64,000 nucleotides of DNA, from NCBI GenBank assembly GCA_013032095.1, contig WQBJ01000017.1, forward strand, positions 1 through 64,000. Reading direction: 5' to 3'. The notes below the pieces were generated by a model. The model ran no database searches, had not been told where the DNA came from, and was given only the letters and a program-made list of their open reading frames with translations. Numbering within the stretch: position 1 is the stretch's first letter; each line of letters opens with the position of its first letter. The stretch comes from Ruegeria atlantica. GTDB taxonomy: Bacteria; Pseudomonadota; Alphaproteobacteria; Rhodobacterales; Rhodobacteraceae. Both the position numbers and the translations under genes were made by a program. Below are positions 19,180 through 28,635 of the stretch, one piece after another.

Positions 19180-21240
19180 ATGAATGCTCCGGTCACACCA
19201 CAAAAGTCGCCGTTTCACGCGGGCGAACGGGATATGCAATCCCGCGTGGGTAAGCGGGACAAGATAGATGAACTGGGGCGCAACTTCATTCGCCCGTTCA
19301 TGCCCGATCAACACCGAGAGTTCTTCGGCAAATTGCCATTCATCGTCATTGGCAGCGTCAGTCCCGACGGATGGCCATGGGCGTCAATGATCTCTGGGCG
19401 ACCGGGGTTTATGACTTCGCCGCACAACACGCGACTGGATATCGACATCCGACTTCTGGAGGACGACCCGCTCAGCGCTGCGCTGAACATTGGTGCGCCG
19501 ATTGGCGTGATCGGGGTCGAACTGTCCACGCGCCGCCGCAACCGCATGAATGCCACCGTTGGTCAGGTCGAAGATGATGGATTTTCCCTGGATGTGGTTC
19601 AATCCTTTGGCAATTGCCCGCAGTACATCCAGACACATGAGGTTTCTTTCGTCCGGGAGCCCGAGGTCATAATCGAACGCCGCCGCAGCGACAAGTTCTT
19701 TGAGTTGGACGCGCAGGCGCGCGAGATTATCGGCTCAGCCAATTCCTTCTATGTTGCAAGTTCTGTAGAAACTCCGGACCACACGGGCGTGGACGTCTCG
19801 CATCGGGGTGGGCGGTCTGGGTTCGTCAAGATCGAAGGCAACAGTCTGCTGGTGCCGGATTTTGCCGGCAATAATTTTTTTAACACGCTGGGAAATTTTC
19901 TGGTGAATCCACGCGCAGGTTTGCTGTTCCCTGACTATCAAACCGGCGATCTGCTGATGTTGACCGGGACAGTCGAAGTTTTGCCGGAAAACCATCCCGA
20001 TATCGCGGAATTCCAAGGGGCAAGCCGGGGCTGGCGATTTCATTTGTATCACGGGTTGCGCATTTATGATGCTCTGCCCTTCCGTGCTAAATTTCAGGAG
20101 TTTTCGCCCAGCAGCCTGATGGCGGACAGTTGGCAGAAGGTCGAGGCGCGGCAGAAGACTGAAGCGTCGTGCCGACAGTGGCGATCCATGCGGGTGGCCT
20201 CGGTGAAGGACGAAAGCGAGACAATCCGTTCCTTCCTCTTTGAGCCAGCGGACGGATTGCCTTTGCTGTCCTTTGAGGCGGGCCAGTTCCTGACGATCCG
20301 TGTCAGCGCTGACAGCGAAAAGACGGTGACGCGGACCTACACGGTTTCTTCTGCGCCCGGTGATCCCGGTTACCGTATTTCTGTCAAACGCGAACCTGTT
20401 GGCACTGTGTCGAACTACCTTCACGATACGCTGTCCGTCGGGGACCTGGTCGAAGTCAAAGCCCCCCAAGGTCAATTCCACCTGAACGCCAAAGAAACCC
20501 GTCCCGCCGTGTTGATCGCGGGCGGGGTCGGGATCACACCGATAGTGTCAATGACCCGCCATGTGCTCAACGAAGGGCAGCGGACTGGCCACACACGTCG
20601 CCTGACCATCTTCCACGCGGCACAGACAGTCTCACAACGGGCTTTTCACACCGATCTACGCCAGGCCGAAACCACCAGCGGTGGCAAGATCCGGTATGTC
20701 TCGGTCATTTCTCGCCCTGAGCATGACGCTCGCCAAGGTTCGGACTTTGACGCCAAGGGCTACATCACGCCCGCGTTAATCCAAGAAAAACTGGCATTGG
20801 ATGACTATGATTTCTTCCTCTGTGGACCACCGCCCTTCATGCAATCCGTCTACGATTTGCTGCGTGATCTCGGCGCGCGAGATGACCGAATTTTTGCCGA
20901 GAACTTTGGTCCTGCCTCGCTGAAGCGGCGTTTGGATGACGAAGCCACCCCCTTCCGTCCGGGATCAGAGGCCGAAGAGGCAGAAGTTGTATTTGAGGTC
21001 AGCGCTAAAAATATGCGGTGGAAACGGGGCGATCCTACGTTGCTGGAATCAGCCGAGGCGCAGGGGTTGGCTCCCTCTTTCTCGTGCCGCTCCGGGGCGT
21101 GCGGCAGTTGTCTGACACGCAAAATCTCTGGCCAAGTCGCGTATCGCTCTGAGCCAACTGCGGATCATGCCGAAGACGAGGTGCTGATCTGTTGTGCCGT
21201 CCCTGCCGAAGGTTCGGATAGGGTGGTACTGGACCTCTGA
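19180..21240 (+). CDS. Pyridoxamine-oxidase-like / ferredoxin reductase / 2Fe-2S fusion oxidoreductase
   Basis: The protein is about 686 residues with three parts. The N-terminal part (about 40-300) is a flavin-binding split barrel of the pyridoxamine 5-phosphate oxidase type (FIVIGSVSPDGWPWASMISGRPGF; later GRSGFVKIEG). The middle (about 340-590) is a ferredoxin-NADP-reductase module: TRTYTVSSAPGD binds FAD and AGGVGITPIVSM binds NAD(P)H. The C terminus is a plant-type 2Fe-2S ferredoxin with SCRSGACGSCLT near 635-646 and a last cysteine in ICCAVP. The ATG at 19180 has GAGG 6 nt before it. Electrons would pass from NAD(P)H through FAD and the iron-sulfur cluster. It follows the glutathione transferase by 73 nt. 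A detoxifying or reductive role is plausible; the acceptor is unknown. Confidence 0.85.
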   Translation: MNAPVTPQKSPFHAGERDMQSRVGKRDKIDELGRNFIRPFMPDQHREFFGKLPFIVIGSVSPDGWPWASMISGRPGFMTSPHNTRLDIDIRLLEDDPLSAALNIGAPIGVIGVELSTRRRNRMNATVGQVEDDGFSLDVVQSFGNCPQYIQTHEVSFVREPEVIIERRRSDKFFELDAQAREIIGSANSFYVASSVETPDHTGVDVSHRGGRSGFVKIEGNSLLVPDFAGNNFFNTLGNFLVNPRAGLLFPDYQTGDLLMLTGTVEVLPENHPDIAEFQGASRGWRFHLYHGLRIYDALPFRAKFQEFSPSSLMADSWQKVEARQKTEASCRQWRSMRVASVKDESETIRSFLFEPADGLPLLSFEAGQFLTIRVSADSEKTVTRTYTVSSAPGDPGYRISVKREPVGTVSNYLHDTLSVGDLVEVKAPQGQFHLNAKETRPAVLIAGGVGITPIVSMTRHVLNEGQRTGHTRRLTIFHAAQTVSQRAFHTDLRQAETTSGGKIRYVSVISRPEHDARQGSDFDAKGYITPALIQEKLALDDYDFFLCGPPPFMQSVYDLLRDLGARDDRIFAENFGPASLKRRLDDEATPFRPGSEAEEAEVVFEVSAKNMRWKRGDPTLLESAEAQGLAPSFSCRSGACGSCLTRKISGQVAYRSEPTADHAEDEVLICCAVPAEGSDRVVLDL

Positions 21241-21364
21241 GACCTCTCGCGTAGCGGGTGTAAACAACGGGGATTTTCGACACTTTCTGGAAACGGTTCG
21301 GGACATTGCCATGTGTGAGGGGTAGAAAGGTCTGAATGCTCAGCCGAAAATGTGAGGAAACCCA

Positions 21365-22444
21365 ATGACCGACCCCAAGCTCAGAACCACATCGGGCAAT
21401 GGCCGTATCTTTGACAGCGTGCTCGACACGATCGGTAACACGCCCACAATCCGTATCAACAATCTGGGGCCAGAGGGCGTCAACCTGTTTGTGAAGTTTG
21501 AGGCGTTTAATCCCGCCGGGTCGGTAAAGGACCGCCTGGCCGTCAATATCATTGAGGCTGCCGAGCGCAGCGGAGCACTGAAACCTGGTCAGACAGTTGT
21601 CGAAGCGACCAGTGGCAACACTGGCATTGGTCTGGCCATGGTCTGCGCGCAAAAGGGCTATCCGCTGGTCGTTACCATGGCCGAAAGTTTCTCGACCGAG
21701 CGCCGCCGGTTGATGCGCATGCTGGGGGCCAAGGTCGTTCTGACACCGAAAGCGGAAAAAGGCTTTGGGATGTATCGTAAAGCTGCGGAACTGGCCGAGG
21801 AACATGGCTGGTTTCTGGCGCGTCAGTTCGAAACTCAGGCGAATGCCGAGATCCATGCTGCTACAACTGCGCGGGAGATTTTGGGAGACCTCAACGGTGA
21901 TCGGTTAGACTATTTCGTGACGGGCTACGGCACGGGCGGCACGGTTACCGGTGTTTCACGGGTCCTGCGCGCCGAGCGGCCCGAGACAAAAATCATCCTC
22001 TCCGAACCCGCCAACGCGCAACTGGTGGGAAGTGGTATCGCAACCGAGCGGGGCGAAGAGAGTGATCCCGTTTCAAGCCACCCTGCGTTTGAGCCGCACG
22101 TGATACAGGGATGGACGCCGGATTTCATTCCGGCGGTGTTACAGGAATCCATCGACAATCGTTATTTCGATGAACTGATCCCTGTGTCCGGTCCAGCAGG
22201 AGTTGAATGGGCGCAAAAACTGGCGAGCCAGGAGGGCATTCTGACCGGAATATCAGGCGGTGCGACCTTTGCCGTTGCGATGCAAATCGCCGAACAGGCC
22301 GAGCCCGGCGCGACCGTGCTGTGCATGTTGCCCGACACCGGAGAGCGGTATCTGAGTACGCCTCTCTTCGATGCTTTCCCTGTAGACATGACGGATGAAG
22401 AAGCCGAAATCTCACGCTCGACGCCGGGGTACCACATCGGCTGA
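21365..22444 (+). CDS. cysK: Cysteine synthase (O-acetylserine sulfhydrylase) family
   Basis: The 359-residue PLP enzyme is expected to make L-cysteine from O-acetylserine and sulfide in the cytoplasm. It shows the fold type II signature: NPAGSVKDRLA with the PLP lysine near residue 53, VVEATSGNTGIGLAMVCAQKGYP with the asparagine loop that binds the carboxylate, GTGGTVTGVSRVLR for the phosphate, and ISGGATFAVAMQIA near the C terminus. It is about 35 residues longer than E. coli CysK (323), mostly at the ends. It stands between the oxidoreductase and the fatty acid isomerase with its own ribosome site (GAGGAAACCC before ATG). A cystathionine beta-synthase-like side activity is possible. Family confidence is high. 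Confidence 0.9.
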   Translation: MTDPKLRTTSGNGRIFDSVLDTIGNTPTIRINNLGPEGVNLFVKFEAFNPAGSVKDRLAVNIIEAAERSGALKPGQTVVEATSGNTGIGLAMVCAQKGYPLVVTMAESFSTERRRLMRMLGAKVVLTPKAEKGFGMYRKAAELAEEHGWFLARQFETQANAEIHAATTAREILGDLNGDRLDYFVTGYGTGGTVTGVSRVLRAERPETKIILSEPANAQLVGSGIATERGEESDPVSSHPAFEPHVIQGWTPDFIPAVLQESIDNRYFDELIPVSGPAGVEWAQKLASQEGILTGISGGATFAVAMQIAEQAEPGATVLCMLPDTGERYLSTPLFDAFPVDMTDEEAEISRSTPGYHIG

Positions 22445-22467
22445 CAGTAAAGCGTTTCTTGCCTAAT

Positions 22468-22507
22468 GCCCCCGGTAACTGCAATGATATTGACAGGTTA
22501 CGGGGGC
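22468..22507 (+). promoter_or_regulatory. Stem-loop covering the ribosome-binding region of the cis/trans isomerase gene
   Basis: GCCCCC plus GTAAC (22468-22479, one bulged G at 22474) pairs with GTTAC plus GGGGGC (22497-22507) across a 17-nt loop. The 3-prime arm contains the G-run that is the only Shine-Dalgarno-like sequence before the ATG at 22512. It could sequester the ribosome site, or be a terminator of the preceding cysteine synthase gene without a T-run. Confidence 0.5.
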
Positions 22508-22511
22508 TCCC

Positions 22512-24851
22512 ATGAGAAAAATCCTATGGTCGCCGGCAGTTGCACTTGTGTTGGCAGTCGCAAGTCTTTTTGCGCTTGAGGTCCGGGCGCAAGATGCAGC
22601 CGTTGTCTCAGAAAGTCCGTCATTGACTGACGTGAAGGCGATCATGGATCGCCGCTGTGTCGTCTGCCACAGCTGTTATGACGCGCCCTGCCAGCTGAAG
22701 CTGACCTCGCCCGAAGGTGTTTTGCGCGGGGCCAGTAAAGAAGCCGTTTACCATACCGAACGTTTGAAGGATGCCCAGCCTACCCGGCTTGGGATAGATG
22801 CTCAGACCGTGCCTGAATGGCGCGCGTTAGGGTTTCATTCAGTTACCCGCGATCCAGGGTCGGGCGATTCCGCGAGCTTGTTGGAACGGTATCTTGAGTT
22901 GGGACGTCGGAGTGTTTTGCCTGTTGACGCGCCACTCCCTGATGAACTTGGCCTTGCCCTAGACCGTCCTTTGGTCTGCCCGACCTCTAGTGAGTTTGAT
23001 GCGTTCAGCCGGGATCATGCTATGGCTGGCATGCCCTACGGTACTGCGCCGCTCTCGGAGACGGAGTATCAGGCCCTCATGACCTGGGCGCGCAGTGGTG
23101 CGCCACTTCCGGCTGAACCTTCCGACATTCCGGACGAGATTCAGGATCAGATCACTGAGTGGGAGGTGTTCCTGAACAGCGATGATCTGCGTAGCCAGCT
23201 GATGAGCCGGTACCTGTACGAACACCTTTTTCTGGCTCGGCTCCATTTTCAAGGCGACGATCCAAGGCGATTTTTCCAGCTGGTGCGCTCGACCACGGGG
23301 CCAGGAGAAGACATCGACATCATCGCGACGCGGCGCCCGTTTGATGATCCAGGATCAGGCGAGTTTTACTATCGACTGGAGCAGATCACCGAAACAATCG
23401 TGCACAAAGAGCATCTGGTCTACACGCTCGGACCAGACCGCATGGTGCGCTACCGGCAATTGTTCCTCGACCCAGCATGGACGCTGGCTGAACTGCCCCC
23501 GTATGGAGACGCCGAGGGCGGCAACCCTTTCAGCACATTCATGCAGATACCCGCCAAAAGCCGTTATCAGTTTCTGTTGGACGATGCGCTGTTTTTCGTC
23601 CGCAGCTTCATCCGCGGTCCCGTCTGCCACGGAGAGACCGCAGTCGATGTGATCGAGGACCGGTTCTGGGTCAGCTTTCTTGACCCCGAAGCGGACTTGT
23701 CGATTACAGACCCGAGCTATCTGCAAGAAGGTGCAGCCTATCTTGAATTGCCGGTGTCAGAAGCCGACGCCGGTGTTCTGGGCACGTTGCAAGGGTTCTC
23801 GCACAAGAAACAAGCTCAGTATCTTGAATTCAGGGATGCGCGATACCGGGGCGCTCCGATCTACGAAACCGGGTTTGACTACAGTTCGATCTGGGATGGC
23901 GACGGTACCAACCCGAACGCGCTGATTACGGTGTTTCGACATTTCGACAATGCCTCGGCCATGACCGGGTTTCACGGCGGCATTCCTGAAACCGCTTGGG
24001 TCATCGATTTCCCGATTTTTGAACGTATCTACTATGACCTCGTGGCGGGCTATGATGTGTTTGGTCGGGTTGAGCATCAATTGGCCACGCGCCTCTATAT
24101 GGATGAGTTGCGGATGGAGAGCGAAGATACTTTTCTGTTCTTCATGCCACGGGAAGTCCGGCCGCAGATGCATGACCGCTGGTATCAGGGTGCGTTGGCT
24201 GAATTGCATACCTATTGGCATCGTCGGCGCGTCGACGACAGTTTTCCTACTGGAATAATCTTTGAAACCACAACACCCAAACGGGAATTCCTGCTTGCAT
24301 TGCTCGAACGCGGCAATGGTTTGTGGCCCACCGAGGACCCGATCAACAGATGTGCCGAAAGTGATTGCCCCACGGACGAATTGGGTACGGTACTGCGTGA
24401 AATGGCGGATCAAACTGGCGATTGGGTCAAATACCTGCCGGACTTGTCCGTTCTTGTGGTTGAGCAGGAAGGCGGGGCAGCAGAACTTTTCACTCTTGTC
24501 CATGACAAGGCGCATTACAACGTGGCGTTCCTGTTTGATGAGAAGGCTAGGAGGGAACCCGGCGCAGATGTCCTGACAGTTCTTCCAAGGCTGATCGGCA
24601 GCTATCCGAATTTCTATTACCACTTGCGTCAGGATCGGTTGACCGCTTTCATAGCAGCGCTCAAATCCATCCAATCGCAAAGCGACTACATGGACGTAGT
24701 GGCCGAGTTCGGGGTGCGCCGGACGAGCCCTGAATTCTGGGCTCTGAGCGACCGGGTCTATGAGGTGTTTCTTGGCCAGAAACCCATCCAGGCAGGGTTC
24801 TTTGATCTGAACAGGTATAAAGATCCCAAGCCGGGAGACGAACCTAGCTGA
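22512..24851 (+). CDS. cti: Fatty acid cis/trans isomerase, periplasmic haem protein
   Basis: The 779-residue protein belongs to the Cti family, which converts cis to trans unsaturated acyl chains of membrane phospholipids directly in the membrane, an urgent response to solvents, heat or osmotic shock. A signal peptide occupies residues 1-27 (ending VRAQ). A single c-type haem site CVVCH lies at residues 49-53, as required for activity in Pseudomonas Cti. The rest matches the family's length (about 760-780), with conserved blocks such as TRRPFDDPGSGEFYYRLEQI and MTGFHGGIPETAWVIDFPI. It is preceded by a hairpin that masks its ribosome site, and followed by an HlyIII-like membrane gene. The assignment is confident; the physiological trigger is not shown. 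Confidence 0.92.
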   Translation: MRKILWSPAVALVLAVASLFALEVRAQDAAVVSESPSLTDVKAIMDRRCVVCHSCYDAPCQLKLTSPEGVLRGASKEAVYHTERLKDAQPTRLGIDAQTVPEWRALGFHSVTRDPGSGDSASLLERYLELGRRSVLPVDAPLPDELGLALDRPLVCPTSSEFDAFSRDHAMAGMPYGTAPLSETEYQALMTWARSGAPLPAEPSDIPDEIQDQITEWEVFLNSDDLRSQLMSRYLYEHLFLARLHFQGDDPRRFFQLVRSTTGPGEDIDIIATRRPFDDPGSGEFYYRLEQITETIVHKEHLVYTLGPDRMVRYRQLFLDPAWTLAELPPYGDAEGGNPFSTFMQIPAKSRYQFLLDDALFFVRSFIRGPVCHGETAVDVIEDRFWVSFLDPEADLSITDPSYLQEGAAYLELPVSEADAGVLGTLQGFSHKKQAQYLEFRDARYRGAPIYETGFDYSSIWDGDGTNPNALITVFRHFDNASAMTGFHGGIPETAWVIDFPIFERIYYDLVAGYDVFGRVEHQLATRLYMDELRMESEDTFLFFMPREVRPQMHDRWYQGALAELHTYWHRRRVDDSFPTGIIFETTTPKREFLLALLERGNGLWPTEDPINRCAESDCPTDELGTVLREMADQTGDWVKYLPDLSVLVVEQEGGAAELFTLVHDKAHYNVAFLFDEKARREPGADVLTVLPRLIGSYPNFYYHLRQDRLTAFIAALKSIQSQSDYMDVVAEFGVRRTSPEFWALSDRVYEVFLGQKPIQAGFFDLNRYKDPKPGDEPS

Positions 24852-24920
24852 GTGCGGGTGAAGACTCGCTGAAATCGCGGTAGACTTGCCCGGTCGCCCG
24901 CTGGCACCTACGTTCAATCC

Positions 24921-25589
24921 ATGTGGTCCTTTGCCGATATCCGCCCGGCTTACAGCCGAGCCGAGCGTTTCAGCGATGGGGTTGTGCATGTTTTAGGTGT
25001 TGCCGCGGCCCTTGTAGCGGTCCCGATCCTGATTGCGGCCACCGCCCAAAACCGGCCCGAGCCCGAAGCGGTGCTAGGCGTTTTAATCTACGGTATTACG
25101 CTAATTCTGATGCTGACGTTTTCGGCGCTGTACAACATGATCGAAAGTGAACGATGGTCTGACCTGCTGCGCCGCCTCGACCACTCGGGCATTTATGTGA
25201 AGATCGCGGGTACGTACACGCCGTTTCTGTTGTTGCCGGGCGTTCAGGCTCCGGGGCTTCTGATTGGTCTTTGGTCCTCTGCCACCTTGGGGTCCATGCT
25301 GAAATTGATCGATCCTGCGCGTTTTCGATGGTTCGGTTTGGCGCTGTATCTGATGATGGGATGGGCTGTCGTTTGGGCCGGAAAATCCATGTTAACCGCG
25401 CTTTCCCCGGCCGTTGTCTGGCTGATCATTGCAGGTGGCGTTGTTTATACTGTGGGCGTCATATTCTACCTCTATGAGCGGTTGCCTTTTCACAACACCA
25501 TTTGGCACGCATTTGTCTTGGCTGGGAGCGTGCTGTTTTTTATCGCGGTTTCGGTACAAATCCTGTTTGTTCCGCATCTGATTGTCTGA
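24921..25589 (+). CDS. HlyIII/PAQR-family membrane protein
   Basis: The 222-residue integral membrane protein has seven predicted helices and the PAQR/haemolysin III marks: FSDGVVHVLGVAAAL near the N terminus, ALYNMI and RRLDHSGIYVKIAGTYTPFLLL in the second third, and PFHNTIWHAFVLAGSVLFFIAV near the C terminus. The conserved Ser/His/Asp residues in these three motifs form the metal-binding site of the superfamily, suggesting a membrane hydrolase-like activity. Bacterial members are linked to membrane lipid and fluidity control, which fits its place 69 nt after the fatty acid isomerase. The old haemolysin name is not evidence of toxicity. Function in this organism is inferred. Confidence 0.87.
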   Translation: MWSFADIRPAYSRAERFSDGVVHVLGVAAALVAVPILIAATAQNRPEPEAVLGVLIYGITLILMLTFSALYNMIESERWSDLLRRLDHSGIYVKIAGTYTPFLLLPGVQAPGLLIGLWSSATLGSMLKLIDPARFRWFGLALYLMMGWAVVWAGKSMLTALSPAVVWLIIAGGVVYTVGVIFYLYERLPFHNTIWHAFVLAGSVLFFIAVSVQILFVPHLIV

Positions 25590-25856
25590 TCTGGCCCTCA
25601 AGGCAGGGCTTCCGGCTACTAGGCAGAGAATTACAGTTATGTAAGCGATGGATCAGGGAACTATTTTGAATTCTCACCCTGTCGTATGCGGCATTTACCA
25701 CGGTCAAATCGCGCTACGTGTTTCATGGCGGCCTGAAAAAAAAGGTTGCGAGCAAAAGAGATGCGCGTCCAGCAAGTGTGGAAGAATGTTGCATATTGCC
25801 CTGTCTAACCGGCGGTTTTGTGCGGCGCGGCAATTTGTAAGTTGCAAGTTGCAAGT
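25590..25856. other. Upstream region of the biotin operon
   Basis: No gene is seen between the HlyIII-type gene and the first BioR-like box. A weak GCCCT/AGGGC hairpin about 10 nt after the upstream stop may be a terminator. Open frames here lack ribosome sites. The biotin promoter presumably lies near the boxes, since GTTGCAAGTTGCAAG (25841-25855) is an A/T-poor direct repeat directly before them. Confidence 0.35.
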
Positions 25857-25866
25857 TTATCGATAT
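25857..25866. promoter_or_regulatory. BioR-like box 1 (one mismatch)
   Basis: TTATCGATAT matches the alphaproteobacterial BioR consensus TTATMKATAA at nine of ten positions. It lies 42 nt before the bioB start and exactly 40 bp before the perfect box, so both face the same side of the helix. Confidence 0.55.
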
Positions 25867-25896
25867 TAAAAAAGCAGGCATGGAACTTGGGACAAA

Positions 25897-25906
25897 TTAT
25901 CGATAA
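25897..25906. promoter_or_regulatory. BioR box 2 (perfect match)
   Basis: TTATCGATAA is a perfect 10-bp palindrome that fits the BioR consensus TTATMKATAA. It ends one base before the chosen bioB start codon, so it occupies the place where a ribosome site would normally be. Confidence 0.7.
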
Positions 25907-25907
25907 A

Positions 25908-26888
25908 ATGGAAAACACTTCTCCTACCTGGACCCGTGAGGCGGCGCAGGCCGTATATGATCTTCCTCTGATGGACTTGCTGTTCCGCGCGCAGACCGTG
26001 CATCGCGAGAATTTCGATCCCAACAAAATTCAGACTTCCAAGCTACTTTCGATCAAAACAGGCGGCTGTGCCGAGGATTGCTCTTACTGTTCCCAATCGG
26101 CGCGCAATGGGTCGAAGTTGTCCGCCTCTAAGCTGATTGAAGTCCAGCGTGTGCTGACCGAGGCCCGAAAGGCGAAGGACGGCGGCGCAACCCGGTTCTG
26201 CATGGGGGCGGCCTGGCGTGAGCCGAAAGATCGCGACATGGATGCTCTGGTAGCCATGGTTGAAGGCGTCCGCGAAATGGGCATGGAAACCTGTATGACG
26301 CTGGGCATGCTGGACGAGGACCAGGTCTTCCGTTTGCGCGACGCCGGGTTGGACTACTACAACCACAACATCGATACCTCCGAGCGCTATTACCCCGAGG
26401 TGATCACCACCCGTACATTCGCGGACCGGCTCGATACGCTGAACCGTGTGCAGGACGCCGGGATCAAGGTGTGCTCGGGCGGCATCCTTGGAATGGGTGA
26501 AGAGATTAACGACCGGATCGATATGCTGGTCACACTGGCAAACTTGGGTCCCGCGCCTGAATCTGTGCCGGTCAACATGCTGATGCCACAGGAAGACACG
26601 CCGCTTGCTGATGCCAAGCCGATCGACCCGATTGAGTTCGTGCGTGTAATCGCTACGGCTCGCATCATGATGCCGAAATCCTATGTCCGGCTGTCCGCCG
26701 GACGCAGCGACATGAGCGACGAGCATCAAGCCATGTGTTTCCTTGCCGGGGCGAATTCGATCTTTGTGGGGGAAACGCTGCTGACGGCGGAAAACCCGGA
26801 AGAGGACAAGGACGCCATTCTGTTTGCCAAACTGGGGCTGGAGGCTGAAACGGTGGCTGGGCAAAGCTGCGCGGAAGCTGCTGAATGA
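25908..26888 (+). CDS. bioB: Biotin synthase
   Basis: The 326-residue radical SAM enzyme inserts sulfur into dethiobiotin. The SAM cluster motif CAEDCSYC (Cys54, Cys58, Cys61) binds the 4Fe-4S cluster; downstream [22 protein letters not shown] and [12 protein letters not shown] are standard BioB blocks, including the arginine that contacts the 2Fe-2S sulfur donor. The ATG at 25908 gives the usual N terminus ([26 protein letters not shown]). No good Shine-Dalgarno sequence precedes it, because the BioR box ends one base before the start. It is the first gene of bioBFDAGC and overlaps bioF by 4 nt. Repression by BioR when biotin is plentiful is the expected control. Confidence 0.95.
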   Translation: MENTSPTWTREAAQAVYDLPLMDLLFRAQTVHRENFDPNKIQTSKLLSIKTGGCAEDCSYCSQSARNGSKLSASKLIEVQRVLTEARKAKDGGATRFCMGAAWREPKDRDMDALVAMVEGVREMGMETCMTLGMLDEDQVFRLRDAGLDYYNHNIDTSERYYPEVITTRTFADRLDTLNRVQDAGIKVCSGGILGMGEEINDRIDMLVTLANLGPAPESVPVNMLMPQEDTPLADAKPIDPIEFVRVIATARIMMPKSYVRLSAGRSDMSDEHQAMCFLAGANSIFVGETLLTAENPEEDKDAILFAKLGLEAETVAGQSCAEAAE

Positions 26889-28018
26889 AAGCATTGAGTC
26901 GACTGAACTCGATGCTTGAAACGCTCGGCTCCCGGCATCGCCGCCGGGTGCTGACCCCGAGGCATGGGTTGGACTTTGCCTCGAATGATTATTTAGGCCT
27001 GGCGGGGTCTCCGCTGTTGCAAGACGCGGCGCAACAGGCGTTGGAGCGGAGCGTGCCGCTTGGGTCTGGCGGTTCACGCCTGTTGCGCGGCAATCACCCC
27101 GAGCACGAAGCATTGGAAGAAGAGGCTGCCGCATTCTTTGGGGCCGAGGGCGCGCTGTTTATGGGCGGCGGTTTTCAGGCCAATCAAGCGATCTTCTCAA
27201 CTCTGCCTGCTGCCGGAGACCTGATCTTGTATGACGATCTGGTTCATGCCAGCGCCCATGAGGGAATGCGCCATAGCCGCGCCGACACGCGGGCCTTTGC
27301 CCACAACGATGTAGCTGATGCAAGGCGCGTTCTGTCCGATTGGCTGGCCGGTGGCGGCACTGGCCAAATCTGGATCGCGGTGGAAAGCATCTATTCGATG
27401 GAGGGAGATGTCGCGCCCTTGGCCACATTGTCCGATCTGGCCGTTGAACATGAGGCTGTATTGGTTGTGGACGAAGCTCATGCCACTGGCGTTTTCGGAC
27501 CGAACGGTAAAGGTCTGGCACATGGTCTGAAGGCTGAAGTTTTGACCTTGCACACCTGCGGCAAAGGTTTGGGCGTCTCGGGTGGTCTGATCTGTGGTTC
27601 GCAGGTGATGATCGAGGCGCTGATCAACCGTGCAAGGCCGTTTATCTTTGCAACCGCGCCGTCTCCGCTCAACGCGGCCCTTGTACGAGCTGTACTGGCG
27701 CTACTGCAATCAGACACCGGCCTGACTGACGCTGCAAACGCCCGCATGCATCACGCCCATGCCGAGGCGCGCCGGAATGGCGTGCCGCAGGGCGTGCTGA
27801 ATAGCCAGATCATTCCGGTCATTCTGGGTGATGAGGCCCGGACGATGCGGATGGCTGCGACCTTGCAGGCGCAAGGATTTGATGTGCGTGGCATCCGTCC
27901 ACCAACGGTTCCGCGTGGCACGTCGCGATTGCGGGTCTCGGTCACCGGCAATGTCTCTGAGGCCGATATCACGGCCCTGTTCGAAACGCTTGCGCAGCAT
28001 CAAAGTGAGGCCGCATGA
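26885..28018 (+). CDS. bioF: 8-amino-7-oxononanoate synthase
   Basis: The 377-residue PLP enzyme condenses pimeloyl-ACP (or -CoA) with L-alanine to give 8-amino-7-oxononanoate. It has the alpha-oxoamine synthase marks: [13 protein letters not shown] near residue 30, [21 protein letters not shown] for substrate binding, [17 protein letters not shown] contacting the cofactor, and [11 protein letters not shown] with the PLP lysine near residue 223. Start overlaps the bioB stop (ATGA), and the stop overlaps bioD the same way, so it is translationally coupled. Length equals the family norm. Confidence is very high. Confidence 0.95.
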   Translation: MKALSRLNSMLETLGSRHRRRVLTPRHGLDFASNDYLGLAGSPLLQDAAQQALERSVPLGSGGSRLLRGNHPEHEALEEEAAAFFGAEGALFMGGGFQANQAIFSTLPAAGDLILYDDLVHASAHEGMRHSRADTRAFAHNDVADARRVLSDWLAGGGTGQIWIAVESIYSMEGDVAPLATLSDLAVEHEAVLVVDEAHATGVFGPNGKGLAHGLKAEVLTLHTCGKGLGVSGGLICGSQVMIEALINRARPFIFATAPSPLNAALVRAVLALLQSDTGLTDAANARMHHAHAEARRNGVPQGVLNSQIIPVILGDEARTMRMAATLQAQGFDVRGIRPPTVPRGTSRLRVSVTGNVSEADITALFETLAQHQSEAA

Positions 28019-28635
28019 GTACCGTCATCGTAGTCGGAACGGATACTGGCATCGGAAAAACCGTCTTCGCGGCGGGTCTGACTGCCGCCCTTGGCGCGCG
28101 CTATTGGAAGCCCGTGCAATCGGGGCTGGAAGAGGCCACAGACTCAGAAACCGTCAATGCGTTGACCGGGGCCGAGGTGCTGCCCGAAGCGTATCGGCTG
28201 AACATGCCGGCCTCGCCGCATTTGTCAGCCGAGGATATGGGGATTGAGATCGACCCCGCCCATTTAGAATTGCCACAGGTTGAGGGCCCTTTGGTTGTCG
28301 AAGGTGCGGGCGGGCTAATGGTGCCGCTGAATCGCCGGGTGTTCTTCCTCGACGTGATCGCGCAGTGGAATGCTCCGGTCGTGCTGGTTGCGCGCACTGC
28401 TCTGGGCACGATCAACCACACGACCCTGTCCCTGATGGCACTGCGCAATGCCGGATGTAACGTGGTGGGCGTGGCTTTCGTCGGTGATGCCGAGCCGGAC
28501 GTTGAACAAACCATAGCCGAGATGGGCGACGCCCGGCATCTGGGTCGACTATCTTTCATCGACCCTCTGTCCCGCGAGACTCTGACCGACGCTTTCTCGG
28601 CGATCGACGTTGATGCAATCCGGAGCGCACTGTGA
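28015..28635 (+). CDS. bioD: Dethiobiotin synthetase
   Basis: The 206-residue ATP-dependent carboxylase closes the ureido ring of dethiobiotin from 7,8-diaminopelargonate, CO2 and ATP. The P-loop GTDTGIGKT spans residues 8-16. WKPVQSGLEE carries the substrate-binding lysine, and VEGAGGLMVPLNRR is the conserved glycine-rich segment that positions the diamino substrate. Both ends overlap neighbouring genes by 4 nt (bioF and bioA). It is slightly shorter than E. coli BioD (225) but keeps every motif I can check. Confidence 0.94.
   Translation: MSTVIVVGTDTGIGKTVFAAGLTAALGARYWKPVQSGLEEATDSETVNALTGAEVLPEAYRLNMPASPHLSAEDMGIEIDPAHLELPQVEGPLVVEGAGGLMVPLNRRVFFLDVIAQWNAPVVLVARTALGTINHTTLSLMALRNAGCNVVGVAFVGDAEPDVEQTIAEMGDARHLGRLSFIDPLSRETLTDAFSAIDVDAIRSAL

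Noticed and set aside
25648..25869. Seventy-three-codon frame before bioB
   Set aside because: Runs through the first BioR box, has no ribosome site and looks like non-coding sequence.
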